From contig OU744447.1 of the NCBI GenBank assembly GCA_916610825.1, positions 6,083,402 to 6,147,401 of the forward strand: 64,000 nt of DNA, given 5' to 3'. The stretch's first letter is position 1; every line of letters starts with the position of its first letter. This DNA is from Haliclystus octoradiatus (Eukaryota > Cnidaria > Staurozoa > Stauromedusae > Haliclystidae). The notes beneath the pieces were generated by a model. That model was given only the letters and a program-made list of their open reading frames with translations, was not told the origin of the DNA and did not search any database. Made by a program: the position numbers and the translations under genes. Positions 23,253 to 50,579 of the stretch are shown in pieces.

Positions 23253-26138
23253 CTAATATGGTTCAATATGATCCGTCACTGGCGTGGGTAGGGGAACCCC
23301 TATACATTGACAAATCAACAAGTACATTCTATTTGCTAATTAGCATCTTGAAATGTTAATTATTATAAATAAAAAGATTGAACCTTGAATTTAAATTTTG
23401 CAAAATGATTCTTGAAAAACTTTAAGTAAAACCTCTCAATATAACACCTTTTGATAAATTAAATGAATCTAAATAGAATAAACGAATTCTTGCTAATCCA
23501 AGTTGCAAACACCAGTAGCAAAAGTATCATAATCATATAATTCTTATGTCCCTTTTTTATATTAAAGCTCTGATTTTATTTATTGAGAGCTGTGCCTACG
23601 AAAGTGTTTCTCGTTTACAGTAGGACGAAATAACTTTTTAATATGCTACATAAAATAGATGCATAACAATACATGAGAGATAATACAGAGCGGATTACAG
23701 GTTCGAATTTAGGTCGAATAACATGAAATAGCCAGCAACTTGGATTTAAAAAAACTATTTCACAAATAAGATATGAAGTATATATAGCGTGGACTCAATT
23801 GAGTCAATTCCATCATACTATTTATTTTAAACTGAACTCATATACATAATTCATAAAGAAACTGTTCAATAACTCTTACTATAACTAAACTTATTATATA
23901 TAACTTACTATAACTTACTATTCGCTGTAACTAAAGATATGTTTTAATCGATGTGCGATCGGCAAAATGGTTCCTGCTTTAACATTCCTCATCGTGTGTT
24001 CCACGGGACGGTCCGCCGGGATGGTCCGCCGATCATTCGTTCATTCATCTACACATCTTTTCAGCGAAATCATGTTAATTTAAATGTTTTAACTAGATTT
24101 TATTCAAATCAAAATAATCAATTTTAGTCATTAAATTCATGATAAGTACAATTTATTTAAATATTCTTTATTTTATATAATTATTTTCTTAAAATTTCAT
24201 TTACATAATTTGTTGTAAAAAGTTCTGTATATATTGCGTTCCATTTGCTCATACTTTAGTAGCCTAGCTTTAACTGATTTTACTACAATTTATCTTTGCT
24301 GAACACATGAATATTTGATCATTTAGTTTTGAAAGCAGTAGTAAAGCCACTACTCTACTATTCAAGAAATCATGGTATATAATCATGCAAAAAGCATTAA
24401 CAATTAAACACCAAATTTTCTACAATTTGTAAATTGTTGCTCTTTAAGTGCCTTGATTATTTTGCCCAGTTTTTTCGACAAACGGACGAATGAGATATAA
24501 GCGACTCTTTCAATTCTTGAAAACCGAGATTTAATTTCCACATCGGGCAGCAGAGAGAATTTCCAATATTTTTTCGCTCTGCTAAGAAATTCTGTCACAA
24601 TATATATAGCTGCAATTAACCTCAAATTTCATATAACTTTAAGTTATTCAACTTTTTTCAAAACTCCTAAAAATTAAAATACTTTAGGCCTAAAAAGCTA
24701 GGTTTAAAGCTAGGTCTATATTATACTCCTGAAGGGTTCCTAACGCGCTGATGGCATTTCCCCTCAAATTCTTATCACACCCTCTCAGTGACCCTGTATA
24801 ATCTATATATATTGTACGGTTTCAAGTAAAGGGCATTTAATGGGGCTTTTGTAGATTATCCTCTGCAGCGAGTGACATTTATATCGTATCAAATTTGTCA
24901 TACGGAACACGTATTAACAACGGTTTGTCTGTACGATAATTTTCGTCTCCCAGATTGATCGCCTTTCGGATCCTATTATTTCGTCCTTAACATAAATACT
25001 GTAAATTTAATTTAAGTTCTGAAATTTCTATCAGTAAACAATGTGGTGATTATTTATTTGAAAACCATTTTATCTATGAAAAATGATTTGTACATGTTTT
25101 GATTTAAATACATCAATTATGCCATCTCTTAATAATATTTATCTCGTGGGAAATTCATTTAGTAAAAACGAAATTCAATTGTTCAATGATTTAAATTCAA
25201 AATATTTAATAATTTTGGTACAAAACGTTATATAGCGATATTTAATCTCCACTTCAAAGCTATTTTATCTAAATTAGTTAATAATTTAGTAGTTAGCAAG
25301 ACTTGAGCTTATAGACGTTTACAAATTTGAGCTCAAAAACACGCTTAAAGTACCCGCCCAACGATTGAATTGAGTTCATCTTTTTGCTAGAAGAGGAGCG
25401 GTACAGGTAGCTACTTGTGTGTAAAATAACACCTTTGAACGCCTTCAACTATTCTTCTATGTTTAACGACCTGCAAATCCAAGGCGTGGTAATATTTCAG
25501 AGGGGGGAATATTGTAAAGCAGGCATTGTCATCAAGGATCGGATAAGATCATTTCAGAAAACTCATTTAAATATTTGATTAAATCATGAGTTTATCATAA
25601 TAATTATAGTAATAGTGCGGTTAATTTATAGGCTATAGCTTATTAAAAACGTTTAGGAATCTCGAGATTTTGAGAAAACATTAATAGATTATATTTTTGA
25701 TAAAAATGAAGTCTTTATTTCTATGCTGCTACTGTACATCTGCATCGAGCAAAATATTGATGTTTTACTATTAATAATGTAACTTTTAAAATATGCAGAA
25801 GGGATAAACCAAGAATATTGTACTAATTAAAAAAATTCAGTGCTTAAACAAACATTCTTGAAATTAATAAATTTTCCTTTAGCCATTAAAACTTGGCCAC
25901 ATGGTTAGAAAACATTTTCTGAATATCTGATAGGTCAAAGATTTCTCAAATTATAAGAAAGAATATCCACCCTTGATCATAGCTTTTGAAATTTGTTTTA
26001 AAGCATTTTATTATCACTAAACATGATCTAAATTACTTGTAACAAAAATTAAATTAAAATACATGAATTATATTTTTGAGATACATGACAGCGACAAAAG
26101 AGACATGATTGGCAATAATTCGTTACAGGGTATCTACT

Positions 26139-26231
26139 TAATAACATCGTCAGGCAGGAGAGTGGTAATGGAAATTTACAATATATATAGAGAAAAAATT
26201 GCTAACTAGCTCTTGCCTGACGATGTTATTA
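26139..26231. repeat. Foldback element with 20-bp arms
   Basis: Arms ATAACATCGTCAGGCAGGAG and its inverse complement (one mismatch) flank about 50 bp. Both outward strands carry CTGACGATGTTATT. The right one continues to an AAC-GAAA, recalling half of a hammerhead core, but stems I and III do not form convincingly. Confidence 0.6.
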
Positions 26232-26289
26232 TGAAGATAACGAAATAAATCCAACCTGCTTTCTTGGGCTCATAAAATTAAATTTAATC

Positions 26290-26623
26290 AAGCTCCTCCT
26301 TTGCTATCCACCCTCTTCTCTTCTCCGTACACCACGAAAACACGATCATCCACAAACAATAATATTCACATTCAACCAAGTTATCGTCACTCTTTTCAGT
26401 CAGCTGGTTGCTCGCAAATGGAATGATCTGCCAAAGTCGATAAAGGATATCACTGATAGTAGGCTTTTCCAAAAATTATGTAAATCAAATCTAGCATGTA
26501 AAGATTAATCATTCACTAATCTACTTTTTTTGTCTATATTGTAATTATGTTCGTAATTATTTTAATTTTATTAAGTATGAGCCCTTTGAAAAAAAGCCAA
26601 ATGACTTGAAGGTTTCTCAATAA

Positions 26624-26675
<52 letters not shown>
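26290..26675 (+). mobile_element. 3' end of a non-LTR retrotransposon with GAT tail
   Basis: A plus-strand frame around 26398-26508 encodes a peptide of type QLVARKWNDLPKSIKDI then LFQKLCKS and a stop. This resembles the C-terminal tail of CR1/Jockey-type reverse transcriptases (the WNSLP-like motif). It is followed by GGTTTCTCAATAAATGATGATG and a (GAT)n tract to ~26674, a typical LINE terminus. Only the last part of the element is present. Confidence 0.55.
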
Positions 26676-26679
<4 letters not shown>

Positions 26680-27389
26680 CGTTCTTTTATCGCTGTCGTT
26701 TATCTCAAATTTGATAAGTAAGAATTTATTAATCAGAATTATATTTTATATGTTTTGGTTTTAATATATACGCTGATGGAAATGATATTGGCTGTTGTAG
26801 ACGTTATCCTTGATTTATAGATATGATATATTTATGAATAAAAAATAAGACAGTGTTATGCAGATGCGTCACATAGAAATGCATCGGAAATGTGTGAGAA
26901 AATCGAGAAAATAACACATATAATATCTTAATTATGAAATAAGCTACGTTGCGTATTCTATTGCATTTATTTTATTACACAATAAGGATTTAAGTTTAAT
27001 GTATATAACATTATCTCTTTATTTATTGTTAACTTTATTATTTGATATCAAAAGGATGATTTTTTTACACAACAAAAATGACCAAAATATATAAATTTAA
27101 TCGTACATCATATATAAGATAATTTTATTGAAAATAGATTTCTAACAGGTTGTTTTTGATTTGTATAAAAGTTCATTTGAGATGTGACTATACTTATAAA
27201 TAATAAAAATAAAAATGCGAAAATATATATTGTTTTTCATTGTTTAATTAAACGTGAGTGACAGCTGGCTACAACACAAATTATTTTCTTTTATAGAATG
27301 TCAACTTTTGTATGATTAAAAGAATTAAAAGGATAAAAGTGGGAATCAAATAAAACTTAAAGTTTGACAAGTATTTTCATAGTTTCAAA

Positions 27390-30300
27390 ATGAGTGATGA
27401 TGAAATGATATTACACGAAGAAAGCCTTAGACAGATGCAGAAAGAAATGGATCAACTGCGCAAGCGCGAGCAGATGCTCGCAGACAGAATGTCTGTTTTC
27501 TCAACAAGGGGTATTAAAAATGACGCTTCGATCCATTCCTCTCGAAAACGCGATAGTAAAGCTAACACTATCTCATTTGGATTGGCCGACATAAGTAAAA
27601 CGGCGGGCAATTTTGAAAAATTATCAAATAAATCTCATGATAAACACCATCGTTCAACAAAACATTCAAATAAAGAATCACAAGAAATTAAACGAAGCAA
27701 AAGTATGACAGACAATAGCGTTCATCACAGGAGAGCAAATGTGTTGGAAGAACTACAACAGCTGAATTCGCCATCAAAGAGTCGTCGCGGTCGTCGAAAA
27801 ACTCAAGAATACGAAGGTAGAGATGAAGAAATCAACAATAGGAGACACCAGGCAGAAAGATCTATGTCTGTACCAAATGATGATGAAAATGAAAATAGTG
27901 ATAATGATGATGATGATAATGATGATGGGTACTTGCGCAGTAGATCACATCGTAAAATGGTACGTAGTGCAACAGATATTAACCTAAGACAACATAATAA
28001 AGGTAAAGAAATCGATTTATCACGTTATATTGATGATTCTACAACAAGTGAGTATGAAAATGGAAGGTATAGTAAAGAAACGACAAATAAATCAAGTAAT
28101 GGACACCAGTTGAAAAAGGATGACCTATCAAATAAAAGAGTTAAATCAGCTACAAAAATCATTTTGGTGTCACGAGATATGGAGGAAAGTAACACTGATT
28201 CATTGATTGATTTAAGCAGTTATGACGATGATATTGAAAGAAACGATTATAATACAAGGCGTGATAGTGGAGGTAATAAGAGAAAACAAGATGTTCAAAA
28301 CAATGAAAAATCAGACCCAATAAACACAAGACCACAAGTTTCATCTAGCAGGTACGACAATTCTCAGCGTCAAAATTATGACAGCGAAAATACAACTAAG
28401 CAACCAGTAGATCTATATGAAGATGAAAGTACGTCAAGCAGTGAAATAGACGAGCCACCAATCGATATACAGACCAGAATTGCTGAAGAACTGCGCCAAC
28501 AACGCGAACGTGAAAGTGAAGTACGCAAAGCAGCTGGTAGAAACTATACGGAATCTGATGCCACATCTAGCGACGACGGCGAGTCTTTAAACAACGCTAG
28601 CGCTATCAAATCAAGACCTCTGAGTACACACGAAAAAATTGAAATGGAAATAGCAGAATTAACAGCTAGAGAAAGAGAATTTAAAGATGGAGGCTATGAT
28701 CAATCTGATAATGAAGAAAGTGACGAAGCTACAGGACACAATGAATCATTATCAACAATTGGTAAGATTGAGAGAGAGATAGCAGAACAACGAGAAAGAG
28801 AGGCTGAATTTAAAAAGCAACATCATAATAATCCTACATATTATATGACTTCTGCTGATGATGATGATAATAATAATGTTGTGCAGGAAAATCGTCAACA
28901 AATTGTAAGTAGTCATGACAACTATGATGATGATAGTTTTTCTGAAGAAGAACAAGAATTCATTTATAGATCACCACAAACTACACGTAAAAATAGAAAA
29001 AAAACAAACAGAGAGGAATCATTTACATTTGCAAGTCGTTCAATTCATGAGGAAATACATGTTGTAAATAAAATATTGAAAGAAAGACCCGATTTACAAT
29101 CGTCTGATGGAAATAAAAAAGATGCTTTTGGTGTAGATGTTGAAGTGAAAAAAGGTCTTGCTAAACGAAGAATAAAAAAATTCAACTCATCAACATCGAT
29201 TAATGAAATTGGTAAAGATAAAGAAGGAGATGTTAGAAATAAAGAAATTGATATTGATATTGAAGATGATAAATCAAGACAAAAAAAATCAACCCATCAT
29301 CAAACAAGAAATGACAACTCACCAGAATCAAATACTAATTATAATGATCTTATTAACTCTGGTAAGAAATTAGTTTTGAAAAGAAAAAAGTCTAGAACGG
29401 GTACAAAACCTGATGCAGTACACATAGAAAGACAAAAAGAGGAAGAAGTTATTAATAACGTACAAGTAAATTTGAGAAAACCAAAAGATGAAAACAGAGA
29501 AAATAATAAGGTAATACGCATGTGCTATATTGACTATATTGAAAATAGTAGAATTATTTAAAGTGATAATTTGAACCAATTAGAGTCAACAAATATTTTT
29601 TAATCCCCCCCGGAACTAGTTCCAGGCATTTTTCAAGTCTGTCTCATATTTAACAATAAGAGCCTGGAACTAGTTTCGGTGCTCATTTAAAAAATTCTTA
29701 TTGACTCTAATTAATTCATAATATCAAAGTGAATAATTCTAGACTATTGCCAATAACTTTCTTCTAACCAAAGTGTCCATATGATTGGTTGAATTTTTCT
29801 ATGGAACTATACTACTACAGGTAAACCTGTTATAATGGTCACTTCTATAAAGGGGCCACCTGTCTATAGTGGTCACTCGTGCAATGTCCAAAATAGTATT
29901 TTCTATTGATTCAAACCTTTATATATATAAAGGCCACCTGTCTATAATGGCCAATTTATTTGTAAAACGCTGTCTTACTGATTGAACATAGGGCTCAATA
30001 CAAAATATAGCAGAGCTTAAATAATAAAAGTCAGAGAATCAGACAGTCATGTTTGCTACTTGAAGTTCCATGCCGAGGCGATCATCAGACAATCTATTCA
30101 ATTTACGCTTCTCATAGTAATACTTTCCCTTGGGTATCTTATAATTTTTCGCGGCAACTTAGGCCATGTTTTATTTGTAAAACGTTGTCTTACTGATTGA
30201 ACACAGGGCTCAATGCAAAATATAGCAGAGCTTAAATAATAATAGTCAGAGAATCAGACAGTCATGATTGCCTGATGATCGCCTCGGCGTGAAACTTCAA

Positions 30301-32579
30301 GTAGCAAATAATGGCCAATTTATTTACCTCTCGTTGTTGCTGGCTGTTATATACTGGTTTCACTGTACACAGATTGTAGATTTGTTGTTGCAAACGTAGC
30401 AACGCCCACATAGTTATAGGCTAGTTAAGTTATTCAACATCAATTAAGAACATAATCAATGTCACGTGTTATTCTCAGCATTGTTAAACAATATCTATTA
30501 AACTGTTATTATTGTGTCATCGTGCAGGCACGCTCATCTGTAAAGAGGTCCAGTCATCCAATGGTCGAAGTGTGGGAGCGTCTATATGAGGAAAAAGAAT
30601 TAGCAGAACAAAGAGAACAGCTGGAGCTTCTTAAAATTCAAGAAAAACGAAAAAGTTTAAAAATGGAAAAATCACCAAGAGCAAACAACAGAGATGAGTT
30701 CGATGGTAAACCAACTCAAAAGGGTAGCGATAGTCGGTTTGAAATGCGCGGGAAAAGTAAAAGTATTGCAGACAAATGGAATAAAAGAAAACCACTTGTT
30801 TCAGATGACGTAGGTGATGACGAAGCGAACGCTGAGAACTTTGGAATGGAGAATGGAAAAAAAGAAAAGGTAAAATGATACGACCCATTTTATGAATATT
30901 TTCTGATTAATAAAATGCGTACTAACCCGAATCTCGCTAGAAATTAAATAGGTACATATACATATGGAAATACTCGATTGTTTTAAGACCCCTCGAACGA
31001 ATAATTTATGAATTCTGTAAATATCTATGAAAAATGTATATGCATCTAGCTATGTTTCAGCAATACTTGGACTTAATATCTCTTCGCAAATACACTGGGT
31101 CCACTCAAATAGAGAGGCTTATAGTTAAAACAATGTAAAACAATGTAATGCTGGGACAAATAAAAATAAAATGACCTCTATACACAGGTGGTCGATCTAT
31201 AAAGGTTAATTAAAAATGTCCGTCAGTCCATCGTTTGATAGCCTGCGTCCAGACGAAAATGTTTCTTAAGGAAAGTTCCTTGAACGCAGGCTGAATCGTT
31301 TGTTGAAATTTCTCATTTATATATTAAATTGGGTAATCTTCGTATTCCAAATCTTGGGGGGTATTTATTATCAGACATCAGTGGAACCAAATGTTACGTC
31401 TGGCCATTGAATAAATCTACATTGAGCATTGAATGTAATAGAAATAAGCATATCCGTGAATCATTGATTACTTGCTAGAGCATTTTAATGTTTAATTTCA
31501 ATTTTAGAAAGTTGATTCATACATTCTATAACTTTATAATTATGTCATGTATTATATTACGTAATGTGATGTAATAGCACTACTTAGAATGCAATGAATG
31601 TAAACGAGGCAACCACGTTGGAAGATAATTAAGGCGTTAGCTAGCAGCAAGTCGTATTTTATCAACTCTGCATTTTAGCTAAATTATTATTATTATTTTT
31701 TTGGATTTATCATTTATCTACATACCGGGTAAGCTTGTAGCTTTTTTTTACCGGGGTGGTTGGTTAAATTGGTTAGTATTTTGAAGCTTGTGTGCGTTTA
31801 ATAGCCGGATGCCCTTCCTGACGCCAACCCATAGTGCTCCTGCCAGGGTCCAATGCCCTAGCCACTACAGCAAGGCCGCACGTTATACTGTACTGTTACT
31901 GTAATAAGATTATATTGTTACTGCAATCACTTTTGGTGTGTAAGTTGGAGTAGTGTCATCTTTAACTATTTATACATCACCGATTGATATTTCTCTGTGC
32001 CTTATGATAAGAATGTTTTATTTTCAGAATTTTTAAGGACACATAATATATAAGTGAGGATACATTTGAAATATCATCCTTTGTTTCATTTGGCTATTAG
32101 CCTTGTGCTACATATATATATATACATAAAAAAGCGTGAAACTCCGAGTTACGGAAAAGGCTTTGCCTCGTCTCTGTTTTATACTCTATATTATGCTCTG
32201 TCCTAAAAACATTGAGCACTTTCATATACATGTGTGTATAAGAGTTCACACTCAATACAATTAATTTTTTAATTAATTATTATTATTATATATATACATA
32301 AATATATCTTAAATGAAACCTGTACATAGCAGCCAGCTACGAGAAGTTGATAAATTGACCACTATATGCAGGTGGACTTTATATACAGGGCAAATTCAAT
32401 AGAAAAAAAACAATTTTAGATAGTGCAAGAGTGATCAATATAGACAGGTGGTCATTATATAGAGGTAGATTAATCAGAATTTAAATTATTATTTTTATTA
32501 GGGTGGTGCACCATTGAAGAAAACATTGAAACAAGTTCAACGATGGGAAAAAATGATCCAATCAAATAAAACAACATAA
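27390..32579 (+). CDS. 846-aa acidic coiled-coil protein (three exons), MISP/AKAP2-like helices
   Basis: Exons 27390-29510, 30528-30869 and 32502-32579 join in phase 0 with GT-AG ends; reading through the first donor would stop at 29561. An acceptor-like TTTTCATAG ends 7 bp before the ATG. Residues ~5-35 form a coiled coil. The middle is basic/Ser-rich with repeated RSKSMTD, RSATDI and VKSATKI motifs. RSMSVP (157-162) fits a mode-1 14-3-3 site. Three related helices at ~363-382, ~414-435 and ~457-478 (types KIEMEIAEL and KIEREIAEQREREAEFK) alternate with acidic linkers. A fourth helical segment (VWERLYEEKELAEQREQ) opens exon 2. The helices recall the AKAP2 C-terminal/MISP family, but this is a by-eye resemblance. 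Probably cytosolic or cytoskeletal. Confidence 0.75.
29579..29715. mobile_element. Small MITE-like inverted repeat
   Basis: TTAGAGTCAA near the left end and TTGACTCTAA near the right end form terminal inverted repeats around an internal pair of GGAACTAGTT-type half-palindromes. It lies in intron 1 of the 27390 gene, about 70 bp after the donor. Confidence 0.45.
29962..30307. mobile_element. Hammerhead-bearing insertion (Penelope-like/retrozyme-like) with 18-bp duplication
   Basis: It is flanked by the direct repeat ATAATGGCCAATTTATTT (29944-29961 and 30308-30325). Inside, a ~90-bp segment starting GTAAAACG(C/T)TGTCTTACTG occurs twice (from ~29962 and ~30178). The first copy is followed by a hammerhead-like motif on the minus strand, the second by one on the plus strand. 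The element's right edge coincides with the end of hammerhead stem I. Such tangled direct/inverted arrangements are known from Penelope-like elements; no reverse transcriptase is present. Confidence 0.6.
30053..30092 (-). ncRNA. Hammerhead-ribozyme-like motif, mutated core
   Basis: On the minus strand: stem I TTGT, CTGATGA (30082-30088), stem II with a CTCG loop, then GGA where GAA is required, stem III ACT/AGT with loop TCA, A at the cleavage site, stem I GCAA. The core substitution should abolish cleavage. Confidence 0.55.
30267..30308 (+). ncRNA. Hammerhead-ribozyme-like motif, complete minimal form
   Basis: Stem I TTGC (30268-30271) pairs with GCAA (30304-30307). The core is CTGATGA (30272-30278). 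Stem II is CGC/GCG with loop CTCG, bounded by a T-T mismatch shared by all copies here. GAA (30291-30293) is followed by stem III ACT/AGT with loop TCA and A30303 at the cleavage position. All invariant core residues of a type I hammerhead are present. The short stem III suggests that efficient cleavage would need a dimeric RNA, as in retrozymes. Confidence 0.65.
31745..31885 (-). mobile_element. SINE with tRNA-like head
   Basis: Minus-strand reading begins GTGCGGCCTTGCTGTAGTGG and continues to GGGCATTGGACCCTGG, GGCGTCAGGAAGGGCATCC and an ACCAATTTAACCAACC tail. Head and tail resemble the SINE at ~16 kb. It lies in intron 2 of the 27390 gene. Confidence 0.5.
32318..32470. mobile_element. Pogo-like MITE, 3'-truncated
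   Basis: It carries GAAACCTGTACATAGCAGCC, the internal AGACAGGTGG and TATATAGAGG blocks seen in the 42.3 and 44.4 kb copies, and lacks the last ~25 bp. It ends about 30 bp before the acceptor of the last exon of the 27390 gene. Confidence 0.65.
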
Positions 32580-33139
32580 AAAACAATTGAAAAAGCAACA
32601 GCAGTTCAACACAAACAATAAACACAAAATATAAAAATAATATAAATAAATATATATATATAACACAGAGGGTTTACAGTTAGGAATATTTAATTTTAAT
32701 CCACAAAAACACATTTTATAAAATACAACAACATATTTAGTTTAAATAATCACAAATTTATAGAGCGTAATTTAAGAATCATTTTTTAAAACGAGATGCA
32801 TTTTCAATTGCACGAATCCATAATTATCAAAATGGGATATATGCAAGCTTCAAAAAGCAATCTTTCCAGCATATTCCATTAAATTGTAATTAATATGCAC
32901 ATATTTATCATTATAACTTCATCGAATAAACAATTTTATTTCTTATGTTTTTTTTTAATGTTTATATAAAAAACTTTCTTGCACATAGTAATAGCAAAAG
33001 AAATCTAAATTACTACTGTTCATTTTATTTACATTAGATTTGCTTCTTAATTCTACAAGATATTGTTTGGAAAAGGCATAATATTTATTTATTTGTTATA
33101 ATCCTGTTTCAATGTATCTATAGCAATCAAGTTCCATGC

Positions 33140-33500
33140 ATTCATAACTATTATAAATTTGCATAATAAAATATTTACTATACAATATATTGCAACATTT
33201 TGTTATTTATATAATCATGTGAAAAGTATCCATGGCAACCAATTTTAACACATAATTATCATAAATTTGCATAATAAAATATTTACTATACAATATATTG
33301 CAACATTTTGTTATATATATAATCATGTGAAAAGTATCCATGGCAACCAATTTCAACTCATAATTATCATAAATTTGCATAATAGAATAACTATACAATA
33401 TTTTGCAACATTTTGTTATATATATAATCATGTGAAAAGTATCCATGAAAACCAACTTCAGCTCATAATTAACATAAATTTGCATAATAAAAATAACTGT
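33140..33500. repeat. ~107-bp tandem repeat, about 3.3 copies
   Basis: Units carrying TTTGCATAATAAAATATTTA and AAAAGTATCCATGGCAACC recur with starts near 33158, 33266, 33374 and 33479. It lies between the converging 3' ends of the 27390 gene and ATG4. The intervening stretch 32580-33574 shows nothing else beyond AT-rich 3' flank. Confidence 0.85.
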
Positions 33501-33574
33501 ACAACTTAAAAATTTTGAAACTTATCTGCTATCTTCAATGAGGAATTCCATGTTTCATTTTTTCTGCAAAATAT

Positions 33575-49644
<16,070 letters not shown>

Positions 49645-50579
49645 CTTGCGTCTGTTTACAGCCGGCAGGATTTTACGGGGTTCATAAGTCAATGACGCAT
49701 TGATATCAATCAGGTGATGAATTTTAATTCTTATCTATATGTAAATTCTGCTTTTACTATAAATGGAAAATAAACAGGAATTCCATAGGAAAGCAAATAA
49801 AAATTTCCATTTATGTAAATTGATCACAATTAGTTTAGTCAGGGTCCCCGAAATTAGGGTTAAGCGGGGCAAAAGACCCCGGGATTTTCAGATGAAACTG
49901 TTTAAATGATAGTTGCAAACATTTGCAAAGCCCGAAGCAAAGTTAAAAACACAGATTTATCATTGCAAACCATGCTCCCAAACAATAATGAAATAGCATT
50001 TCGTAAGTTGCAATTCTCAGAAATGGTTTATCACAGAGCTACAACAATATATGTAGTTTTTGGACTTTTGGAACAAGGCTACAATGCTCACAAATAAGTG
50101 AGGATTTCAACTTTACTTTAAAATACTAGTCAATCATCCCCCATGTAAATAAATCTTATGTGGGATACTAAATTCCATATTGAGCATTCCACTACGCTGT
50201 AATAAAGTAAAATTACATTGAAAGGCATATACACTAATTATGTCTATACCGGATTCAATTCTGTAGATGCAGGGACTGGACAAAGCTAACAATAAACAAT
50301 TGGTTGCAAATTAAAATAAAATTGAAACCATAATTTAAGGATTTAAAACGGGATATAAAACCCTCTGCATAGAATCAACATATCAAATAAGAAACGTCAA
50401 CAAACAAATATAGCGAGAAAAAAAACATTCAAATGTAAATTTTGTACAAATTAGCAAATTGACCAAGATAAGCCGTAATAATTTCTAATAAAAATCATTC
50501 AAATTAATTTAATGAATTTACACTCAGTAGGCTACGTAAAACAATTAGAAAGTATATCTATATTCGAATTTCTATAATT
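49645..50579. other. Spacer between SCPx stop and ATG4 start
   Basis: It holds the SCPx 3' UTR and the ATG4 promoter and 5' UTR, both on the minus strand. I see no clear TATA box, poly(A) signal or repeat. A small GC-richer patch lies near 49840-49885. Confidence 0.5.

Larger units (their letters stand above)
20389..27389. other. Gap without a recognisable intact gene
   Basis: AT-rich sequence containing the inverted pseudogene fragment, a foldback repeat, a LINE tail and a GAT microsatellite listed separately. A small GC-rich direct repeat (GGTCCGCCG twice) lies near 24009-24033. The 5' non-coding exon and promoter of the 27390 gene probably lie at its right end. Confidence 0.55.
29818..30365. 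mobile_element. Pogo-like MITE interrupted by a nested insertion
   Basis: Ends are CAGGTAAACCTGTTATAA and the inverse complement of CAGTGAAACCAGTATATAA, each flanked by TA (29816-29817, 30366-30367). Total length is 548 bp. Removing the 346-bp insertion and one 18-bp target copy leaves 184 bp, matching the intact siblings at 42.3 and 44.4 kb. Confidence 0.8.

Noticed and set aside
30459-30527. ATG-initiated extension before the second exon of the 846-aa gene
   Set aside because: The sequence before 30528 reads as intron ending in GTGCAG; joining 29510 to 30528 keeps phase and composition.
49645-49692. Longer ATG4 N-terminus from an upstream start
   Set aside because: The upstream candidate codon is TTG, not ATG; the ATG at 49644 has good context and fits the family.
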